This document shows, piece after piece, positions 49,530 through 58,494 of a stretch of 64,000 nt of DNA; positions within the stretch are counted from its first letter, which is position 1, and each line of letters opens with the position of its first letter. This DNA is from Bacteroidia bacterium. GTDB taxonomy: Bacteria; Bacteroidota; Bacteroidia; B-17B0; Aurantibacillaceae. The DNA is taken from contig JACMNO010000082.1 in NCBI GenBank assembly GCA_014378485.1, positions 23,549 to 87,548 of the forward strand, given 5' to 3'. The position numbers were made by a program, and so were the translations under genes. The notes beneath the pieces were generated by a model. That model did no database searches, was not told where the DNA came from, and saw only the letters and a list, made by a program, of their open reading frames with translations.

Positions 49530-50405
49530 TTAAAACTCTTTCTTAGCCGCTATTAAGGTGTTTTTCAATAATGAAGCAATGGTCATTGGTCCAACTCCGC
49601 CGGGAACGGGAGTTATATATCCTGCTTTTTTAGAAACTTCATCAAATTTCACATCTCCAACCAGTTTGTAACCGCTTTTGGTTGATGAATCATCTACACG
49701 GTTAATACCTACATCAATAATCACAGCTCCCTCCTTAACCATATCCGCAGTTACAAAATTAGGCTTGCCGATGGCGGCAATAATAATATCAGCATTTAAA
49801 GTATGTTCTTTTAGATTTTGAGTATGGCTGTGGCAAAGTGTTACCGTGCAATTTCCAAGGTTGGTATTTTTGGCCATTAAAATGCTCATGGGAGACCCAA
49901 CAATATGACTGCGGCCAATAACGACACAATGCTTTCCATCTGTTGGAATATTGTAACGTTCAAGTAACTGTACTATACCAAATGGTGTAGCGCTTACATA
50001 TGTTGGTAAATTTAAAACCAAACGCCCTACATTAATGGGATGAAAGCCATCCACATCTTTACTCGGCCTAATCGCTTCAATTATTTTTTGTTCAGAAATA
50101 TGACGAGGTAATGGCAACTGAACGATGTATCCATCCAGATCAGGATCGTTGTTTAACTCTTCAATTTTGGATAGTAATTTCTGTTCGGAAACATTACCTT
50201 CAAATCTCACCAAGGTTGATTTAAAACCTACATTTTCGCAGGCCTTAACTTTGCTATTCACATAGGTTTGTGAAGCCGGATCATCACCAACTAAAATAGC
50301 AGCTAAATGAGGTTGTTTTTTTCCTTTCGCAATCAGATCTTTTACTTCTAAGGCAATTTCAGATTGTAATTGAAGCGATATTTTTTTTCCGTCGATTAGT
50401 ATCAT
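49530..50405 (-). CDS. folD: Methylene-THF dehydrogenase/cyclohydrolase
   Basis: A 291-residue bifunctional enzyme that interconverts 5,10-methylene-, methenyl- and 10-formyl-THF. The signatures are [47 protein letters not shown], the NADP site [13 protein letters not shown], and the terminal [13 protein letters not shown]. It supplies 10-formyl-THF for PurH and methylene-THF for PanB, both in this window. It is read from the same strand as ffh, 54 bases downstream of it. Confidence 0.97.
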   Translation of the reverse strand: MILIDGKKISLQLQSEIALEVKDLIAKGKKQPHLAAILVGDDPASQTYVNSKVKACENVGFKSTLVRFEGNVSEQKLLSKIEELNNDPDLDGYIVQLPLPRHISEQKIIEAIRPSKDVDGFHPINVGRLVLNLPTYVSATPFGIVQLLERYNIPTDGKHCVVIGRSHIVGSPMSILMAKNTNLGNCTVTLCHSHTQNLKEHTLNADIIIAAIGKPNFVTADMVKEGAVIIDVGINRVDDSSTKSGYKLVGDVKFDEVSKKAGYITPVPGGVGPMTIASLLKNTLIAAKKEF

Positions 50406-50430
50406 AAATATTTAAATATTGAATAAAAAC

Positions 50431-50454
50431 ACTTCGACTCCGCTCAGTGTAACC
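50431..50454. repeat. Dispersed repeat CTTCGACTCCGCTCAG between folD and ffh
   Basis: This is the second copy of the 16-base core (50432-50447) found in thiC at 40413-40428. It lies in the 54-base gap between two minus-strand genes. Confidence 0.75.
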
Positions 50455-50459
50455 AAAAA

Positions 50460-51800
50460 TTACATTTTAGGCATTCCACCGGGCATATTTTTCATCAGTT
50501 TTGCCATTTGGTTTTTATCACCCATCATACGCATCATTTTGCGTGTATCTTCAAACTGCTTTAATAATTTATTTACTTCCTGTATAGTTTGTCCGCTACC
50601 TTTAGAGATACGCTGACGACGAGAACCATTAATTAACTCAGGCTGAACACGTTCTTTGGGCGTCATTGATCCAATAATAGCTTCAATACCTTTAAAAGCA
50701 TCATCATTGATTTCTGTATCTTTCATTGCTTTGCCAACTCCGGGGATCATCCCTACCAAATCTTTAATGTTACCCATTTTTTTAATTTGTTGTAACTGAC
50801 TTAAAAAGTCGTTAAAATCAAATTGATTTTTGGCGATTTTCTTTGATAATTTTCTGGCTTCTTCTTCACTAAATTGTTCCTGCGCTCGTTCCACTAAAGT
50901 AACCACGTCACCCATTCCTAAAATACGGTCAGCCATACGTTCAGGATAGAAAATGTCAATGGCTTCCATTTTTTCACCAGTACCAATAAACTTGATTGGT
51001 TTATTAACAACCGATTTAATGGATAATGCAGCTCCGCCGCGTGTGTCACCATCTAATTTGGTTAAGACAACCCCATCAAAATTCAAGCGATCATTAAAGG
51101 CTTTGGCAGTATTTACAGCATCCTGACCTGTCATAGCATCTACCACAAATAATATCTCGTTGGGGTTAATCGCTTTTTTAAGATCGGCGATTTCCGTCAT
51201 CATTTGCTCATCCACAGCTAAGCGGCCGGCGGTATCTATTAATACAATGCTGTTTCCGTTTTCTTTAGCCTGTTTGATCGCTGCTTCAGCAATCTTTATA
51301 GGATTTTTCTCTTCTTTGTTCGAGTAAACATCCACTCCAATTTGTTGTCCTAAAACATGCAACTGTTCAATCGCTGCCGGACGATAAACATCACAAGCTA
51401 CCAATAAAGGTTTTTTTCCTTTTTTAGTTTTTAAGAAATTAGCTAGTTTTCCGGTAAAGGTGGTTTTACCCGAACCTTGCAATCCACTCATTAAAATAAT
51501 GGTTGGATTTCCTCCAAGGAAAATCTCTTCCATTTGTCCGCCCATTAGCTGGGTTAACTCATCATGAGTAATTTTTACCAATAACTGACTTGGAGAAACC
51601 GCCGTCAGTACATTTTGTCCAAAAGCTTTTTCTTTAACAGTATCTGTAAATGTTTTGGCAACTTTATAGTTAACGTCGGCATCCAAAAGGGCTTTACGAA
51701 CTTCTTTCAACGTTTCGGCGACGTTAATTTCGGTTATTTTTCCCTGGCCTTTTAGTGTTTTGAGTGCTCTATCGAGCTTATCGGATAAACTATCAAACAT
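50460..51800 (-). CDS. ffh: Signal recognition particle protein Ffh (SRP54)
   Basis: A 446-residue SRP GTPase that targets nascent membrane proteins with 4.5S RNA. The G1 loop GLQGSGKTTF, G3 IDTAGRLA, G4 TKLDGDTRGG and G5 GTGEKMEA are all present. The Met-rich M domain begins near residue 300 and ends in MMRMMGDKNQMAKLMKNMPGGMPKM. Full length. It starts 42 bases downstream of the ftcD stop on the same strand. Confidence 0.97.
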   Translation of the reverse strand: MFDSLSDKLDRALKTLKGQGKITEINVAETLKEVRKALLDADVNYKVAKTFTDTVKEKAFGQNVLTAVSPSQLLVKITHDELTQLMGGQMEEIFLGGNPTIILMSGLQGSGKTTFTGKLANFLKTKKGKKPLLVACDVYRPAAIEQLHVLGQQIGVDVYSNKEEKNPIKIAEAAIKQAKENGNSIVLIDTAGRLAVDEQMMTEIADLKKAINPNEILFVVDAMTGQDAVNTAKAFNDRLNFDGVVLTKLDGDTRGGAALSIKSVVNKPIKFIGTGEKMEAIDIFYPERMADRILGMGDVVTLVERAQEQFSEEEARKLSKKIAKNQFDFNDFLSQLQQIKKMGNIKDLVGMIPGVGKAMKDTEINDDAFKGIEAIIGSMTPKERVQPELINGSRRQRISKGSGQTIQEVNKLLKQFEDTRKMMRMMGDKNQMAKLMKNMPGGMPKM

Positions 51801-51842
51801 ATTTTTTATTTTTAAGAATGTAAAGATAGGAAAATTAGGGTG

Positions 51843-53531
51843 TTACAACCCAATTTTATCATTTACAATCTTTAAAATTTCTGTTTCTAACCCAATTGTT
51901 TTTGTTTCAATTTCTTTTCCTTTGGCAATGATATCATTTACATAAGTTTTATCATCATATCCGCTCGCATTAATCCTAACATTCATAAAAGCCCCCATTA
52001 CCGCACTGCGAGCACATAATGCACCCACGCCTGCATCTGAAACTGAATTCGGGTTTCCAATTTCTGCCATGGCTTTAATGATTGATAAGCTTTCAAAGGA
52101 AAACTGCATCACTTTAAAGGGCACTTCAATGGCAAATTTAGTCGCATCTTGTATTTCCAGTTTGCGCGCTGCTTTTTCTTCATCAGAAGATTTTGGTAAA
52201 CCGAATGCCATCATGATTTTATTAAAGGCTGCGGTATCCAAATCAACTAATTTGTTCAGTTCATCTTTTATTTTCTGGCCTTTTTCTGCCCAAACGCTAA
52301 ACTCTTCCCAACGTGTATCCCAGCCTTTTTTATGCGAAGATAAATTAGCAACCATCGTCGCTAAAGAAATTCCTAATGAGCCAACATAAGCAGAAATTGA
52401 TCCGCCACCCGGTGCGGGGCTTTCACTAGCTGTTTCGTCTGCAAAATCAGCGAGTGTCATGCTAACCAACCTACTGTCTCCTTTTTCTTTCAATAAATAT
52501 TCGATGATGCGTTCTTCGGGATTAAAGGGTGACAGTTCATCCAAGCCCATTGTTTTAATGGCAATTTTAATTAATTCTTTTTCTGAAATACCGGTGGAAC
52601 GTTGTTGTTTTAAGAGAAAATATTTTCCTGCATCCAGTAATGATTTCAGCGGAACCAGACCTACCAGTTCAGAACCTGTAACACGTATGCCACGTTCATT
52701 TGCTTTTTTACAAACTTCGTCAAAAGCAACATGCAATGGGGTAATGTTAATATTGGTCAGGTTCATGGAGATCTGTGCCACTCCATATTCTTCAATAAAC
52801 CAACCTATGGCTTTTACGGACTTTAAGCTTCCTGGAATGGTTGCAGGATTTCCGTTAATGTCTGTTATAATTTTTCCATTAATAGGATCTCCTTCACGTT
52901 TCACTCGTCCGCCCTCACGCACATCAAACGCTATAGAGTTGGCACGACGTGTTGAGGTTGTATTTAAATTAATATTATAGGCTACTAAAAAATCACGGGC
53001 ACCAATAACGGTAGCCCCTCTTTTAGCATCAAATTCGGCGGGCCCAAAATCAGGTTTCCACTGCGGTAATTTTATTTTTTTAAAAAATCCTTCATATTCT
53101 CCTGCACGTATCACAGAAAGATTATTTCTTTCTTTATTGAGCTGCGCCGCTTCGTAAAGATATATGGGAATTTGTAAATTACTTCCAACCCTTTCCCCGA
53201 GTTTTTGCGCCCATTTAGCTGTTTCTTCCATACTGATGTTTGCGATAGGAATTAGGGGGCAAACATCAGTTGCACCCATTCGCGGGTGTTCACCTTTATG
53301 CTTGCTCATATCAATTAATTCACCCGCTTTTTTTATAGCTAAAAATGCCGCATCTATTACAGCCTGTGGGTTCCCAACAAATGTCACAACTGTTCTGTTG
53401 GTGGCTTTTCCCGGATCTACATTTAATAATCTTACACCTTCTACAGATTCAATTTCGTTAGTGATTTGTTTGATTACCGAAAGATCAAGTCCTTCAGAAA
53501 AATTAGGAACACACTCTATTAATTGTTGCAT
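51843..53531 (-). CDS. ftcD: Glutamate formiminotransferase/formimino-THF cyclodeaminase fusion
   Basis: A 562-residue two-domain enzyme. Residues about 1-325 are the formiminotransferase (PNFSEGLD, HPRMGATDVCPLIP with the catalytic His region). Residues about 360-560 are the cyclodeaminase (SPAPGGGSISAYVGSLG). Together they transfer the formimino group of formiminoglutamate from histidine breakdown to THF and deaminate it to methenyl-THF, the substrate of FolD two genes away. The fusion order is the animal FTCD order, which is frequent in Bacteroidota. No hut genes are adjacent. Confidence 0.95.
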   Translation of the reverse strand: MQQLIECVPNFSEGLDLSVIKQITNEIESVEGVRLLNVDPGKATNRTVVTFVGNPQAVIDAAFLAIKKAGELIDMSKHKGEHPRMGATDVCPLIPIANISMEETAKWAQKLGERVGSNLQIPIYLYEAAQLNKERNNLSVIRAGEYEGFFKKIKLPQWKPDFGPAEFDAKRGATVIGARDFLVAYNINLNTTSTRRANSIAFDVREGGRVKREGDPINGKIITDINGNPATIPGSLKSVKAIGWFIEEYGVAQISMNLTNINITPLHVAFDEVCKKANERGIRVTGSELVGLVPLKSLLDAGKYFLLKQQRSTGISEKELIKIAIKTMGLDELSPFNPEERIIEYLLKEKGDSRLVSMTLADFADETASESPAPGGGSISAYVGSLGISLATMVANLSSHKKGWDTRWEEFSVWAEKGQKIKDELNKLVDLDTAAFNKIMMAFGLPKSSDEEKAARKLEIQDATKFAIEVPFKVMQFSFESLSIIKAMAEIGNPNSVSDAGVGALCARSAVMGAFMNVRINASGYDDKTYVNDIIAKGKEIETKTIGLETEILKIVNDKIGL

Positions 53532-53674
53532 AAAAATTGTATTAAATCGATGCTTAAAAGTATAAAATTTAAGCTTTGATAGGCGATTCTCTTTATGCGC
53601 AATGTTATTTTTTAATTAACAATTACTTATAAATAACAATATTTAAATATAAAGTTACGTTAGCTAGTAGCTAT

Positions 53675-53682
53675 TATATTTG
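53675..53682 (+). promoter_or_regulatory. -7 box upstream of the tandem deacetylase-like genes
   Basis: TATATTTG is an exact TAnnTTTG match. No clear -33 TTTG is present. Transcription would begin near 53689, downstream of the first TTG start codon (53680), which supports the TTG at 53701 as the true start of the following gene. Confidence 0.4.
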
Positions 53683-53700
53683 TTATTAGACCTTTACCTT

Positions 53701-55020
53701 TTGAATCCAAATAAACATATTTTTATTTACACTCATAAAATTACTCCAAGAGTGAAATATATTTTCAATTTAATTTTGAAAGATTGTTTGGGGTTGGAAT
53801 TTACTATTACTAATAACATAGATGACTATAGGTCATTTGAAGGAAATAAGTTGTCCTATACAACAGAAGATTTAGAGACTGGATTTCATATTACTTCTCA
53901 TAATCTTTTGTTTGAATCAGGAATTAAAGAGCAAACGATTCAGATGCAAAATCATGAGGATTATTTTAAATATTTTTTTAAGACCTACCATAATGGATTG
54001 CCCTTTGATCTTTTTGCCGCTTCATTTTACCTGGTGAGCCGCTATGAAGAATACCTGCCTTTTATGCCGGATGCTTTTAATCGTTTTGAAGCGGAAAATA
54101 GTTTAGCCTATCAATATGATTTTTTAAGAATTCCTTTGGTTAATTTGTGGATCACAGAATTTGAGAAACACTTGCTTAAAAAGTTCAGGGGCTTAACTTT
54201 TACTCATATACCTTATCGTTTCACTTCTACACTTGATATTGATAATGCTTACAAATACCAGGAAAAAGGAGTGATGCGTTCCATTGGAGGTTATTTAAAG
54301 TCATTAGTGAATTTTGATAAAGTAGATATGAAACAGCGGACAGCTGTATTATTAAAGAAAGAAAAAGATCCTTTTGATTCTTATGATTATCAGCTCGAGA
54401 TTCAGAAAAAATATCATTTAAAAGTTATTTATTTCTTCTTATTGGGAGATTATGGGGTAAACGACAAGAACCATCCTTCAAATAATTATGGCTTTCAGCA
54501 ACTAATTAAACATTTAGCCGATTATGCTGATATTGGCATTCATCCTTCTTTCGGGTCAAACGGGAATCCTCATCAGGTGAAAGTTGAAATCAACCGCTTG
54601 GCAAAAATTACACACCGGGATATTTTTAATTCGCGTCAGCATTTTTCCATGTTAAAATTTCCGGACACGTATGCAACATTACTTGAACTAGGAATTACTG
54701 ATGATTATTCAATGGGTTATTCTACATTTAATGGATTCAGGGCTAGCTTATGTATGCCGTTTTATTGGTATGATCTCGATGATGAATTGGAAACAGGATT
54801 AAAAATTCATCCTTTCAGTTTGAGTGAAACGTCGCTGAGGTACAAGGATAAAGCAACGAGGGAAAACATTGTTGAATATGCAAAGCCTATTGTTGATCAG
54901 GTAAAAAAATACAATGGCGAATTAGTGACTATCTTCCATAACGATACCATGGGAACGGCTGTTGAATGGGTGGATTGGAAAAATATTTATGAAGAGATCG
55001 TAAAACTTGCTATTGATTAA
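53701..55020 (+). CDS. Non-canonical polysaccharide deacetylase-like protein, copy 1
   Basis: A 439-residue protein of the DUF7033/polysaccharide deacetylase-like type found in Bacteroidota. The N-terminal part (IYTHKITPRVKYIFNLIL, FYLVSRYEEYLP, RFEAENSLAYQYDFLRIP) is a conserved accessory domain. The C-terminal half is NodB-like but altered: TLDIDNAYKY replaces TFDDGP, IGIHPSF replaces H-x3-H, and there are KFPDTY, GITDDYSMGYS and a final TIFHND. No signal peptide. The start is TTG at 53701 rather than 53680. This gives the same length as its tandem paralogue and lies after the -7 box. The substrate is unknown. Confidence 0.8.
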   Translation: MNPNKHIFIYTHKITPRVKYIFNLILKDCLGLEFTITNNIDDYRSFEGNKLSYTTEDLETGFHITSHNLLFESGIKEQTIQMQNHEDYFKYFFKTYHNGLPFDLFAASFYLVSRYEEYLPFMPDAFNRFEAENSLAYQYDFLRIPLVNLWITEFEKHLLKKFRGLTFTHIPYRFTSTLDIDNAYKYQEKGVMRSIGGYLKSLVNFDKVDMKQRTAVLLKKEKDPFDSYDYQLEIQKKYHLKVIYFFLLGDYGVNDKNHPSNNYGFQQLIKHLADYADIGIHPSFGSNGNPHQVKVEINRLAKITHRDIFNSRQHFSMLKFPDTYATLLELGITDDYSMGYSTFNGFRASLCMPFYWYDLDDELETGLKIHPFSLSETSLRYKDKATRENIVEYAKPIVDQVKKYNGELVTIFHNDTMGTAVEWVDWKNIYEEIVKLAID

Positions 55021-55024
55021 TCAT

Positions 55025-56344
55025 TTGTTATTAATTTATTCCCATACACTTACCGCACGCATTCATTATGTGATGAATGTTGTGTTCAAACATGTATTAA
55101 TGACTCCTTTTCAGCTTACAAATGATCTTGATGAATTTAATAAAAGTGAACTACCAAAATTAGCTTACACCAAAGTGAACAGAGGGTTTACTTTTTTTAT
55201 TCAATCAAATGATTTACTGTTTGAAACTGAAATAAGAAAAATATTACCTGAAGCAGATCAAAAGTTTATTGATTTCCCTCTATTTTTTAAATCAGATATT
55301 AATGATTATTTAGGTTATGATATTTTTGCAATGGTTTTTTATTTTGCAAGTCGTTATGAAGAATATCTTGAAACACAACAGGATGAACACGGAAGATTTA
55401 AAGCGGAAAACAGCCTTGCCTTTTGTTATGGTTGTTTACGGACTCCTTTTTTGAATAACGCTATTCAACAGTTTGGAGACAAACTATTACAAACCTATCC
55501 TGCTTTAAAATTCGGGAAGAGGGATTTTAATTTTCTCTCAACAATTGATATTGATAATGCTTTTGCTTTCGCTCATAAAGGATTTGTCCGTAATATGGGT
55601 GGTTTCGCAAAAGAAGTTCTTTCATTAAATTTCAATCAGGTTAAACAACGCATTGTAAGTAATCTAAACGATGGCAATGATCCTTATAATACTTTTGAAT
55701 TCATTAATTCATTAAGTAAAGAGACTCAAACCGCTTTACATTATTTTGTTTTAATAGGTGATTATTCATCCTATGACAAAAACCCTCATTATCAGAATAA
55801 TAGATTCAGAAAATTGTTAAAGTCTTTATCCTCCGAGCATCCAATCGGATTACACCCATCTTATAATTCATTTGATCACTCTGAAAAAATTGAAATTGAA
55901 AAGAAACGTCTGGAAGATATCATCGAAAAAAAAGTAACTTCAGCCCGTTGCCATTTTTTAAGGATAAAATTTCCTGATACATACCGGCAGTTTATAAAAT
56001 CAGGAATAACAGATGATTATACCATGATCTATGCCTCCCAGCCTGGTTTCAGAAACGGTCTATGCACTCCTGTTCCCTGGTTCGACCTTGAGAAAAATGA
56101 ATCAACTGCTTTAATGATTCATCCCAGTTCATTTATGGAAGGCACCTTGAGAGACTATAATAAATATTCTCCGGTAAAAGCAAATGAAGTCATTGATGAA
56201 TTATTGAACAAGGTTAAAAACCATGGTGGAGAATTTATTTCTATCTTTCATAACGATAGCTTTATACGTGAACAAAAAGAATGGATTGAAGTTTATAAAG
56301 AATTATTGAAAAGCTCATTACGTAGATCTCATATTCATAACTAA
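55025..56344 (+). CDS. Non-canonical polysaccharide deacetylase-like protein, copy 2
   Basis: A 439-residue paralogue of the preceding gene, 4 bases downstream of it. It keeps the family pattern (LLIYSHTLTARIHYV, FYFASRYEEYLE, RFKAENSLAFCYGCLRTP, STIDIDNAFAF, IGLHPSY, KFPDTYRQFIKSGITDDY, ISIFHNDS). The two proteins are clearly diverged, so the duplication is old. An upstream in-frame TTG at 55007 overlaps the first gene; the TTG at 55025 aligns with the family start. It lies 9 bases upstream of the asnB-type gene, so these three genes form an operon. Confidence 0.8.
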   Translation: MLLIYSHTLTARIHYVMNVVFKHVLMTPFQLTNDLDEFNKSELPKLAYTKVNRGFTFFIQSNDLLFETEIRKILPEADQKFIDFPLFFKSDINDYLGYDIFAMVFYFASRYEEYLETQQDEHGRFKAENSLAFCYGCLRTPFLNNAIQQFGDKLLQTYPALKFGKRDFNFLSTIDIDNAFAFAHKGFVRNMGGFAKEVLSLNFNQVKQRIVSNLNDGNDPYNTFEFINSLSKETQTALHYFVLIGDYSSYDKNPHYQNNRFRKLLKSLSSEHPIGLHPSYNSFDHSEKIEIEKKRLEDIIEKKVTSARCHFLRIKFPDTYRQFIKSGITDDYTMIYASQPGFRNGLCTPVPWFDLEKNESTALMIHPSSFMEGTLRDYNKYSPVKANEVIDELLNKVKNHGGEFISIFHNDSFIREQKEWIEVYKELLKSSLRRSHIHN

Positions 56345-56353
56345 TAATTTACT

Positions 56354-58249
56354 ATGTGTGGTATAGCAGGCATCATTTCAAAAACAAGTAAAGACTCTCA
56401 TAAAGAGACTCTGTTTGCAATGATCCAGGCTATTAAACATCGTGGTCCGGATGGAGAAGGATTAGCTTTTTTTTCTGAAAATAAATCAGTTCCTGTTTAT
56501 ACAGATGAAACCCCACAGGTGAATAAAGAAAGCAAATCATTTTTATTTAATCCATCCATTTCACTTCAGAATTTCGATCAGCCTTTCAATTTTGGATTCG
56601 CGCACAGGCGTTTATCTATTATTGATTTGTCTGAAGCCGGACATCAGCCTATGTGTGATACAACCGGCGATTACTGGATCACGTTTAATGGCGAAATTTT
56701 TAATTATATTGAATTGCGCGATGAATTAAAAAATAGTGGACATGTGTTTGTAACGCAAACGGACACCGAAGTGATTATTGAAGCTTATAAAGAATGGGGT
56801 TTTGAATGTCTGCGGAAATTTAACGGCATGTTTTCTTTTGCTTTATTTGATAAAAAAAACAATCGGTTATTTTGTGCCAGGGATAGGGTAGGGGTAAAAC
56901 CATTTTATTTTTCAGATACAAACGATAATTTCGCCTTTGCCAGTGAATATAAGGCTTTCATAAAATCAAAGTTGATTCCATTCGAAATCAACGAAACCCA
57001 GCAATTTGATTTTATAGTGAATGGAAACCTTGAGAATTCTGACGAAAGTTTATTTAAAGGCATTCATGAATTAAAACCTTCTCATTATTTGGTTTATAAT
57101 TTATCGACTCACGCTTTTAAGTCAATCAATTATTACGCGCTTCCAAAACAATCCTTCAACCCAAAAACTGATGCTGAAATCATTGATGTGATTGAAGAAA
57201 AATTAGTGAACGCGATAAAAATTAGATTGAGGAGCGATGTGGAAATTGGTTCATGTTTAAGTGGCGGTTTGGACAGTACTGTCATTGCAGCCATTGTAAA
57301 GTTTTTACAACCAGACAAACAAATGAAATTGTTTACCGCGGTATTTCCGGGTGAGGCATTTGATGAAACAAATTACGCGCAAATGGCTGCAAAATCTGTT
57401 AACGGTAACTGGCAAACAGTTAGCCCTACTGCAGTTGAATTTTTCAGGGATATTGAAGCTTTAAATTATTCACAGGACCTGCCGGTTTGGAGTACCAGTA
57501 CTTATTCACAGCACCGGGTCATGCAGCTTGCATCTAATAATCATATTAAAGTGTTGCTGGATGGACAAGGAGCAGATGAATTGTTTGCGGGCTATTCTCA
57601 TCATTATATGGCTTTATGGAAAGAAAATTTGGGATTGAATACATTTAGTCAAATGGGTACCGCGAGCCAAACGATTCCGAATGCTTACAAAATGTTTGGC
57701 AAACAATTGATCAAAGATGCTTTTGGATTAAGTGTGGATTATTCCGATTATTTTACTGACAATAAAAAACATTTTGGAAAAAGTAAAAATGAAAAATTGG
57801 CTTCTACTTTGAATCAACAATTAGCATTGGATTATTATGGCAGGTTAAAATCGTTTTTAAAATGTGAGGATCGTTGTAGTATGGCATTTGGTATTGAAAG
57901 CCGGGTTCCTTTTGCGGATGATGTTGAGTTAGTTGATTATTTGTTTTCCATAGAGGGAAACCGAAAGATTCAGCAAGGAGTTTCGAAATATTTATTGAGG
58001 GAAGCTACCAGGCACTTTATTCCACAAAAAATTTATATGCGTAGAGATAAGGTTGGTTTTGAAACACCAGTTCAAAAATGGTTTCTGCCCCATAAAATTC
58101 AGATCCTGGAAACCATTCAGGAAAACCTTGATTACGCGGATATGAATGCTTTAAGGACTGATTTTGAAAAACTATTAGTTCAAAAACCGGGCTTTCTGCT
58201 CAGATTGTACTCCTTCAATGTATGGAAAAAGGTTTTTTCTGCTATTTAG
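56354..58249 (+). CDS. asnB: Asparagine synthetase-type amidotransferase (glutamine-hydrolysing)
   Basis: A 631-residue class II amidotransferase. Cys2 (MCGIAGI) is the glutaminase nucleophile. The first domain contains HRGPDGEG, FAHRRLSIIDLS, FNGEIFNY and RDRVGVKPFY. The synthetase domain has the ATP pyrophosphatase loop SGGLDST near residue 303, then LLDGQGADELFAGY. An insertion around residues 45-75 separates it from strict AsnB. In operon with deacetylase-like genes it may amidate a surface sugar acid rather than make asparagine; this is inference. A free-standing asparagine synthetase role remains possible. Confidence 0.88.
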   Translation: MCGIAGIISKTSKDSHKETLFAMIQAIKHRGPDGEGLAFFSENKSVPVYTDETPQVNKESKSFLFNPSISLQNFDQPFNFGFAHRRLSIIDLSEAGHQPMCDTTGDYWITFNGEIFNYIELRDELKNSGHVFVTQTDTEVIIEAYKEWGFECLRKFNGMFSFALFDKKNNRLFCARDRVGVKPFYFSDTNDNFAFASEYKAFIKSKLIPFEINETQQFDFIVNGNLENSDESLFKGIHELKPSHYLVYNLSTHAFKSINYYALPKQSFNPKTDAEIIDVIEEKLVNAIKIRLRSDVEIGSCLSGGLDSTVIAAIVKFLQPDKQMKLFTAVFPGEAFDETNYAQMAAKSVNGNWQTVSPTAVEFFRDIEALNYSQDLPVWSTSTYSQHRVMQLASNNHIKVLLDGQGADELFAGYSHHYMALWKENLGLNTFSQMGTASQTIPNAYKMFGKQLIKDAFGLSVDYSDYFTDNKKHFGKSKNEKLASTLNQQLALDYYGRLKSFLKCEDRCSMAFGIESRVPFADDVELVDYLFSIEGNRKIQQGVSKYLLREATRHFIPQKIYMRRDKVGFETPVQKWFLPHKIQILETIQENLDYADMNALRTDFEKLLVQKPGFLLRLYSFNVWKKVFSAI

Positions 58250-58429
58250 ATCGAGTGACCGGCTGAAATTCGCTTCTCCAAAATCACTCCAAAATATATT
58301 TGGGTGAAATCTGATTATCAGTTAGTTAACAGCGCCTTATTTTTAGTTTAAAGTTTGATAATTCGTAAAAAAGTATATATTATTGTATTGCTAACACAGT
58401 TACACACTACCTAACCGTGCTTACGAAGT

Positions 58430-58444
58430 GGGGGGTTGCCCCCC
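58430..58444 (+). other. G6-TTG-C6 hairpin between asnB and the PKD giant
   Basis: Six G residues (58430-58435), the loop TTG and six C residues (58439-58444) form a very GC-rich hairpin in otherwise AT-rich DNA, 50 bases upstream of the next start codon. No U-tract follows, so it is not an ordinary terminator. It may be a leader structure or a remnant of a repeat. The rest of the 245-base gap 58250-58494 shows nothing distinct apart from a loose TTTG/TATATTATTG promoter-like pair near 58357-58385. Confidence 0.6.
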
Positions 58445-58494
58445 TGGTGTCTTGAATGATTTTATAATATAATTGTATAACAAAATACACACGA

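Noticed and set aside
52459..52980. A 173-residue open frame antisense to ftcD
   Set aside because: It mirrors the conserved ftcD coding sequence and has no start signal or recognisable domain.
53680..53700. An earlier TTG start for the first deacetylase-like gene
   Set aside because: It overlaps an exact -7 promoter box. The later TTG gives the same length as the paralogue.
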